Part shown: positions 58,530 to 64,000 of the stretch, in pieces
Layout of the letters: each line of letters begins with the position of its first letter
Numbering within the stretch: position 1 is the first letter of the stretch
From: Voacanga thouarsii
Lineage: Eukaryota; Streptophyta; Magnoliopsida; Gentianales; Apocynaceae
Length of the DNA: 64,000 nt
Assembly: GCA_026120185.1 (NCBI GenBank)
Contig: JANUWF010001783.1
Coordinates: 8,027,001 to 8,091,000 of the forward strand
Reading direction: 5' to 3'
Made by a program: the position numbers and the translations under genes
The notes under the pieces: model-generated
Databases searched by the model: none
What the model saw: the letters and a program-made list of their open reading frames with translations, nothing else
What the model was told of the DNA's origin: nothing

Positions 58530-59720
58530 TTAGATGGAAAGTGTACCTTCTTCTACAGTTGTATCTGTACCGACCTCTTCTCGGTTCAATGCAAAGACTT
58601 GGGCCTTCACTTGGTGTTTTAGACCCTTTATCCCTAATGCTCTATTAGGATTCCCTCGATTGCCCATTAGTTGGGTAAGGTTTCCTTGTCCGATCCTTAT
58701 TGACTTAGGGCAGTTGCTCCTCAAATGGTTAGGGTCTTCACAGTTGTAGCATTTTCTCAATGGGTTCTTGAACCAACAGTTCTTTTCCACATATCCCCAT
58801 TTGGCAGGTTGGGTCAAGTGTTCAAAGGAGTAGGATGATCTTGTTTCCCTTTATTGTTCCACTATGGCTTTGCGGGTTATTTGTTGTTGTTTTACCTTAG
58901 AGGGAATAGTAGTTTAAGAATCACCCGGCTCTTGTCTTCATTTTTTGTCCTTGTAGTAGCATCTATTTTTGCAGCATAAGTTGTGGGTGGGAAAAGTGCT
59001 AAGGCCCTCCGTAGTTCTTGCCTGAGCCCTTTCACAAACTAACGGGTCCAGTTATGCTTAGTATCCACCAGTCACTTATAATAATTTGACAGTCTATTAA
59101 ATTGAGTAGCGTACTGGGCTACTTTAATCCTTTCTTGTCTTAGGTTTTGGAACTCATCCACTCATTTTTTCACAACCCATTATGGAACATACTCTGCCCG
59201 GAATGCCTCAACGAACTTTCCCCAAGTCCACTCTTGACCCGTCCTATCCCACTCTTCTTGGATCCGCTGTCGCCATTTACGTGTAGATCCCCTCAGTTTG
59301 AATGTTGCAAATCTCACCATTCAATGTTCTAGGTACTATAGGCTGGAGAAGATGTCCTTTATTTGCTCCATCCACTACTCGACTTTCTGGTCCTGTTTCG
59401 CCTCTCCAAAGAACATAGGCGGCTGAAACTTCATGAATCGCTCTAAAACTTCATCCTCACATTGCGATGTTCTTCTCTCTGATAGAGTATGCAACAACTC
59501 TTTTATCTTGCTGAATAATTGCCCTATCAATACTTCCCCCCATCCTTCTTGTTCCATTCCCTATCCCTAGTTAACTTCCACTTTCCCTTCGGGCATGGTA
59601 GGTGGTATAGGCTCGAACACAGGAGTCGTTGGTACAGTTGCATGTCTCCCTCTTCCATGGGTGGGCACTCCATATCTTGGTGCCATCTTTACGTCTTAGA
59701 CACAATGAACTTATCAAAAG
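58530..59720 (-). pseudogene. Tekay/Del-like gag with CCHC zinc knuckle
   Basis: The minus-strand frame 59557-59375 (MEQEGWGEVLIGQLFSKIKE) and following text give the capsid-type gag (FMKFQPPMFFGEAKQDQKVE; then TRKWRQRIQEEWD and WGKFVEAFRAEYVP past stops). The frame 58817-58530 holds the zinc knuckle CYNCEDPNHLRSNC (CX2CX4HX4C, about 58755-58714). The protease expected next is not clearly readable. Gag would package the element's RNA. Stops at several places make it inactive. Confidence 0.85.
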
Positions 59721-60248
59721 ATCGTATGAAGGGTATGTAGGTATTTTACCTCAAGTAATGTATGCTGAGTGTTAAAGAATAATTAGTAGGTAATAGATAA
59801 TGTGCAATGAGAAAATTCACTCATGCATATGTTTATATAGAAAATCCTTTTTCAAGGAAAAGTTGGATGTCTAAGCCGCCCTTATTGAAATAAAGCAATA
59901 CATTAAACAAATTAACCAAAGGAATTGTAATAGTTCAAGTGTTAGACTTATTGAAACGTGAATGAAGAAAAACTACTAAGGTTCCTTATAGTCTTAGCAC
60001 TTTGGATGGTCCCTTATAGCCTAATCGTCGTTCAAATCCACAGAGTAGGGTTCATACAACTAACTCTCAGTGTTATTAGAGAAGTCTATACCATTCCCGT
60101 CCACAAACCTTAGGATTTCACCCTCTTCATTGGGTTTATTAGAAGTCTCTCTACTTACAGTAGGTTCCCTCAAACTCTCTCCCATCTTATATTTTCCTTT
60201 GAGCTTAGCCAATCTAGCCTATTCAAGTCATCTAGCCATGTATTCCTC

Positions 60249-60473
60249 CTAGTTACTCTTTGGAGGCTCGAAATCTTGCTCTCTAGGATTCTCACTATTC
60301 AGGATCAAGTCAATATCTGGTTCAGGTTGGATCGGGGTAGGTTCTACTGCTTCAATTTCTTCATTTTTACTCTCCAGCTCAGGCCTATCTGGGTAAGAAT
60401 CAGACTCTGATTCAGACAAGAGAAGGGGTACAGGTGGAATTTGGGGCACAAAAGGACTATATTTGGGGTCCAT
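60249..60473 (-). CDS. Small upstream frame between PBS and gag of the Tekay-like element
   Basis: 74 residues starting MDPKYSPFVPQIPPVPLLLS, rich in Pro, Glu and Ser. It begins about 130 bp after the PBS, where the first translated frame of the element should be. After its stop the same frame shows further coding-like text (ARLAKLKGKYKMGESLREP) to about 60080. It may be an accessory or N-terminal gag-linked protein; I know no function. No homology is recognised. Confidence 0.4.
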   Translation of the reverse strand: MDPKYSPFVPQIPPVPLLLSESESDSYPDRPELESKNEEIEAVEPTPIQPEPDIDLILNSENPREQDFEPPKSN

Positions 60474-60596
60474 GATCTCACTGCAGGCACATATTTTCTA
60501 ACCATTTTTTACACGCACAAAACATACTTCTGTCAGTATTAGTTCAAAATGATTAAAGCAATAAACCTCAAAGGTAGAAATGAAAGCCAAAACTTA

Positions 60597-60611
60597 TGTT
60601 TTGATACTACT
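60597..60611 (-). other. Primer-binding site of the minus-strand Tekay element
   Basis: Right after the LTR end, the minus strand reads AGTAGTATCAAAACATAAG, a degenerate match to the initiator-Met tRNA complement TGGTATCAGAGCA. Confidence 0.65.
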
Positions 60612-60746
60612 TGTAACATCGCGTGGATAAATGACCTAAAAAGGGGTCGGGAATGTCGCCCCGCCTTTAGGACTAGAGGTCTTTATAATTAGGCAAGAGC
60701 AAAAATAAGGAGGAATTCAAACTTAAATTACAACTCTTCGAATTTA
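60612..60746 (-). repeat. Start of the 5' LTR of the minus-strand Tekay element (truncated by CACTA)
   Basis: TGTAACATCGCGTGG onwards parallels 47415-47550 (GTAACACCTCGC, GGGGGTCGAGGAA, GGAATTCAAACTTAAA). It is interrupted at AATTTA by the CACTA terminus; the sister LTR reads AATTTATTACAAAATTC there. The remainder is outside the window. Confidence 0.88.
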
Positions 60747-61085
60747 CACTACAAGAAAATGATACATTTGCGACAAAAATTTTTTTCTAAAATTTTTTTC
60801 TAGCTAAAGTTTTGTCGCCAAAAGTATTCTTTAGCAAGGAAAATTTTTCAACAACAAAAACTTTTTGTCGCTACTGATTAAGACCTTCAGCGACAAAATT
60901 TGTATTTCCTAGCTAAAAACGATGGATTTAGCTAGGAAATGAGTGTATTAGTGAGGAAAATTTAAGTTTCCTCATAATAATGCATCATTAGCGACGGAAA
61001 TTCATTTTCTAGCTAAAAATATTAAATTTTATCACTATTAACTATACTTTTAGCGACAAAATTCATATTTCCTAGCTAATACATG
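60747..61085. repeat. Subterminal repeats of the right-hand CACTA
   Basis: GCGACAAAA at 60769, 60889 and 61052, GCGACGGAAA at 60992, inverse TTTGTCGC at 60811 and 60867, and TTTCCTAGCTA near 60906 and 61068. The arrangement is like the GAGAC-type field of the left CACTA but with GCGAC as the core. Confidence 0.85.
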
Positions 61086-61430
61086 TCTTTAAATTTTTAA
61101 ATATTTACAACATGGCACCAAAAATTTTTTATAATTGAAAAATTTGTAAATTGAACCTTAAATCTTAAAATATTTATAATATGACCTTAAAAAAGTTTAT
61201 AAATTAGTCTCTAAATTTTTAAATATATCCCTAAATTTTACAATTTGCTCATTAAATTTTGTAAAATTATAAAATGATAACCAAAAATTTATAATTGGTC
61301 ATGAAATTTTAGAATATTTAAAATATAATTCCAAAAGTTTTACAAATTAGTCCATAATTTTTAAATATTTATAAATGCATTATATTTTGGGCTGATTTAT
61401 AGAAATTAAACTAGATTATGTGGCAAAATA
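61086..61430. repeat. AT-rich degenerate short repeat
   Basis: About eight loosely repeated units resembling TTTATAAATTAGTCCCTAAA and TTTTAAATATTTATAAT. Non-coding. Separates the CACTA subterminal field from the satellite. Confidence 0.6.
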
Positions 61431-63065
61431 TGTCCGATTAAATTTGGTCATAATACATTTTTTAGCAAATTTAATAAATGTAGTAGTTGGATCGTTAATT
61501 TGATAGGTCTATCCTTGTAAATGCATTAGGTTTTGGGTATTTTTATAATAATTGTGCAAGATTATGTGGTAAAATATATCTGATTACCTTCAAATTTGGT
61601 CATAATATGTTTTTTAGTAATTTTAACAAATCTAATGGTTAGATTGTTAATTTGATATGCCTATCTTTGTAAATGTGTTAGGTTTTGAGTATTTTTATAG
61701 AGATTATGCTAGATTAAATAGTAAAACATATTAGATTACCTTTAAATTTGGTACTAAAACTTTTTTTAGTGACTTTACCAAATCTAATGGTAGGATCTTT
61801 AATTTGATATGCCTATCTTTCTAAATGTGTTAGGTTTTCTGTATTTTTATAGAGATTATGCTAGATTCTGTGCCAAAACATATTTGATTATCTTAAAATT
61901 TGGTCATAAAATTTTTTTTTAGCAATTTTATCAAATCTAATGGTTGGTTCATTAATTTGATATGCCTATCTCTGTAAATGTATTAGGTTTTGGACATTTT
62001 AATAGAATTTGTGCAAGATTAGGTAGTAAAATATATCCAACTACCTTCAAATTTAATCATAATATGTTTTTTTAGTAATTTTAACAAATTTAATTGTAGG
62101 ATCGTTAATTTGATAGGTCTATCTTTGTAAGTGGGTTAGCTTTCGAGTATTTTTATTGAGATTATACTAGAATAAGTGGCAAAACTTCAATTACCTTTAA
62201 ACTTGGTTCTAATACTTTTTTTTTTTTTAGTGATTTTATCAAATCAAACGGTTAGATTATTAATATGATATGCCTATCTTTTTAAATTTGTTAGATTTTC
62301 TGTATTTTTATAGAGATTATGCTAGATTCTGTGTCAAAATATATCCGATTACCTTAAAATTTGGTCATAATATATTTCTTAAGAATTTTAACAAATCTAA
62401 TAGTTGGATCATTAATTTGATATGTCTATCTTTGTAAATAGGTTAGGTTTCGAGCATTTTTATAGAGATTTTGCTAGGTTAAATGGCAAAACATATCCGA
62501 TTACCTTCAAATTTGGTCCTAATACTTTTTTTAGTGATTTTATTAAATCTAACGGTTGGATTATTAATTTGATATGCCTATCTTTCTAAATGTGTTAGGT
62601 TTTCTGTATTTTTATAGAGATTATGCTAGATTCTACACTAAAATATATTCGGTTACCTTAAAACTTTATCATAAAACTTTTTTTTTAGTGATTTTATCAA
62701 AATCTAATGGTTGGATCGTTAATTTAATATGTCTATCTTTGTATATGTATTAGATTTTGGGCATTTTAATAGTAATTGTGCTATATTTTGTTACAAAACA
62801 TATCCAATTATCTTTTTGGTCATAACATTTTTCATAACAATTTCAACAAATCTAACGGTTGGATCATTAATTTGACGTGCCTATCTTTGTATATGTGTTA
62901 GGTTTTGAAAATTTTTACAGAGATTATACTAGATTATGTGCTAAAATATATCCTATTACTTTTTAAATTTGGTCATAACACTTTTTATAGTAATTTCAAA
63001 AAATCAAACAGTTATATCATTAATTTGATGTGCCAATTTTTGTAAATATATTAGATTTGGGGCGT
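61430..63065 (+). repeat. Satellite-like tandem array, about 11 units of ~152 bp, inverted relative to 1-1965
   Basis: Units start with variants of AAATTTGGTCATAATAC near 61441, 61591, 61744, 61898, 62047, 62203, 62357, 62509, 62663, 62814 and 62966. Shared blocks are AACAAATCTAACGGTTGGAT, TTAATTTGATATGCCTATCT and AGAGATTATGCTAGATT. It is the reverse complement of the unit in the left array. Confidence 0.93.
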
Positions 63066-63079
63066 ATGTATTAATATGC

Positions 63080-63082
63080 TGC

Positions 63083-63120
<38 letters not shown>

Positions 63121-63612
63121 ATTATTAAATGATATTAATTGTTAATATATATGCATGAATGTATATATATGTATATATATATATATATTTATTTATTAAT
63201 ATATTAAAAAGTCTATCAATATATATATATATATATTAATATTCTATTTATATATATATAGATATATATTAACAAACTAAAATAGTGTATAGTGTGTGTG
63301 TGTGTGTGTATGTATATATATTAATGTGCTATATTATTATATATTAAAATAATATATTATTTAATTATATATATGTATATATATTTATTAATATATTAAA
63401 AAGTATATTAATATATATTTATGTATATGTATATATATATTAATATATATATGTAATAATATATTTATGTATGTATATATATATATATATATATTAATAG
63501 TCTATAATAATATATTAAAAAGTATTTTAATATATATATATATATGTATATGTTTTACATATGTATTTATATATATTATATGTGGGTGTATACCAAATAA
63601 ATAAATAAATAA

Positions 63613-63652
<40 letters not shown>

Positions 63653-63758
63653 ACTAATATATATTAATAGGCTATATATATATACATATATTATTAAAAG
63701 ATATTAATTATTAATATATATGTATATATATATATTTATTAATAACTTTATGTAATAA
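63080..63758. repeat. Extended (TA)n and related dinucleotide tracts
   Basis: Long TATATA runs broken by ATTAATATATT units, with GT runs at about 63292-63311 and 63634-63651 and an AATA run near 63593-63614. TAAAAAGT(A/C)T(A/T)TTAATATA recurs at about 63204, 63396 and 63510, showing higher-order repetition. No genes. Confidence 0.95.
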
Positions 63759-64000
63759 CTATAAAAAATTATTGCCAAGTAAAACATCTAAGTTGGTATT
63801 ATAGAAATAAAATGGTGGACATTTTATGAGAAATGATCCTAATAATATTATAGGTTGTTCTATACCAGCTAAAATTTCAATGGTATTATTAGAAATATCT
63901 TTTCCTTTTATAGGTTTTAATGACTGATGATATTATTTTGGAAAACAATCTGCCTTACATAAACATGATTCCGATCCACTATCTATATAGGCTGGAAAAT
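63759..64000 (-). pseudogene. Endogenous plant pararetrovirus (Caulimoviridae) protease fragment
   Basis: The minus-strand frame entering at 63998 encodes an aspartic protease of the pararetrovirus type. YIDSGSESCLC stands where the family has D-[TS]-G, about 40 residues later a strand rich in Ile/Leu follows, and LDVLLGNNFL near 63785-63765 is the conserved flap/end motif. One in-frame stop (TAA after CFPK, near 63925) and a stop at 63759-63761 mark it as broken. In these viruses the protease matures the coat-protein/RT polyprotein. Only about 80 residues are in the window; coat protein and RT, if present, lie on either side. It sits in a TA-rich tract, as is known for endogenous florendoviruses. 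Retroelement proteases are similar, but the LLGNNFL ending favours a caulimovirid. Confidence 0.75.

Larger units (their letters stand above)
47415..60746 (-). mobile_element. Minus-strand Tekay/Del-like Ty3/gypsy element, 5' LTR cut by CACTA
   Basis: On the minus strand the order is 5' LTR end (60612), PBS, gag, RT, RNase H, integrase, chromodomain remnant, PPT (55684-55700) and 3' LTR (55683-47415). The left edge TGTAACACCTCGC is the reverse complement of an LTR end of the GGTGTTACA type. It matches 60612-60746 base for base in many places, including CAACTCTTC followed by a (A/G)AATTTA block. It inserted into the plus-strand Tekay LTR after ATGATC. The 3' LTR is about 3.95 kb once the nested solo LTR is removed. 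The coding region has many stops and shifts and is dead. Confidence 0.88.
60747..64000. mobile_element. CACTA transposon, left end; runs off the right edge
   Basis: Terminus CACTACAAGAAAAT at 60747-60760, a classic plant CACTA end, with TTA (60744-60746) as probable 3-bp target site. Subterminal motifs TTTAGCGACAAAA and their inverses follow to about 61085, along with CCTAGCTAA variants. Then come an AT-rich degenerate repeat, the 150-bp satellite, TA tracts and a pararetrovirus fragment. No transposase is in view. Whether the last two belong inside the element depends on where its other end lies. Confidence 0.85.

Noticed and set aside
1..63065. A large inverted segmental duplication, because the same satellite lies at both ends in opposite orientation
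   Set aside because: The flanks do not match (different CACTA subterminal motifs and different host elements). Two separate CACTA elements with the same array explain it better.
60747..64000. Counting the pararetrovirus fragment as CACTA cargo
   Set aside because: The other CACTA end is outside the window, so it cannot be decided whether the fragment lies in the element or beyond it.

Overview
The window is plant nuclear DNA, almost certainly angiosperm and probably eudicot. It is AT-rich and consists almost entirely of transposable elements nested inside one another, as in pericentromeric or gene-poor heterochromatin. I find no intact single-copy host gene, rRNA, functional tRNA gene or CRISPR array. 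Elements were recognised from translated domains, termini and target-site duplications (TSDs) read by eye. Species and clade names are inference.

Left block (1-17150). A CACTA-type DNA transposon enters from the left edge and ends at 4597. It carries a satellite array of about 150-bp units (1-1965), TTTAGAGACAAAA-type subterminal repeats and an LTR-like insert (about 2333-3829). It sits in the reverse-transcriptase region of a decayed plus-strand Athila-like Ty3/gypsy element (4598-4845, resuming 10614-12530). That element is also split by a minus-strand Ty3/gypsy element (4846-10608; two LTRs of about 1 kb, TSD CTTCT) which has lost RT, RNase H and the integrase core. Two diverged Athila-type LTR-like blocks follow (about 12651-14330 and 15548-17140).

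Middle block (17170-47414). The 3' end of a plus-strand Tekay/Del-like gypsy element (integrase tail, PPT, LTR start at 17766) hosts, in order: a 5'-truncated LINE (18149-18935), a 9.2-kb Mutator-like element (MULE, 20671-29864; 10-bp TSD), and a solo copia LTR of family A (29957-46461). The family A LTR is split by a 15-kb Ty1/copia element of family B (30304 to about 45288). Element B is itself interrupted by a 4.35-kb Tekay-type solo LTR (35855-40203, TSD ATCTC) and a younger family A solo LTR (41977-43502, TSD ATTAG). The MULE has near-identical TIRs of about 238 bp, a decayed MuDR-type transposase read inward from the right TIR, a GRF zinc-finger gene read inward from the left TIR, and captured host exons resembling an HMG-box protein, an SMP/C2 protein and at least one unidentified gene.

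Right block (47415-64000). A minus-strand Tekay/Del-like element (3' LTR 47415-55683, degenerate pol and gag, PBS near 60600, start of the 5' LTR) contains a second 4.3-kb solo LTR (48718-53027). It is cut at 60747 by another CACTA element that runs off the right edge. That CACTA also carries the 150-bp satellite just inside its terminus, in mirror orientation to the left array, then long TA tracts and a fragment of an endogenous plant pararetrovirus protease at the edge.

The clearest candidates for something little described are the MuDR-like convergent layout of the MULE with a GRF gene in the second-gene position plus captured exons, the satellite shared by two CACTA ends, a tRNA-like module at a fixed place in Tekay LTRs, and a GGCGCC-type unit series shared by unrelated LTR elements.
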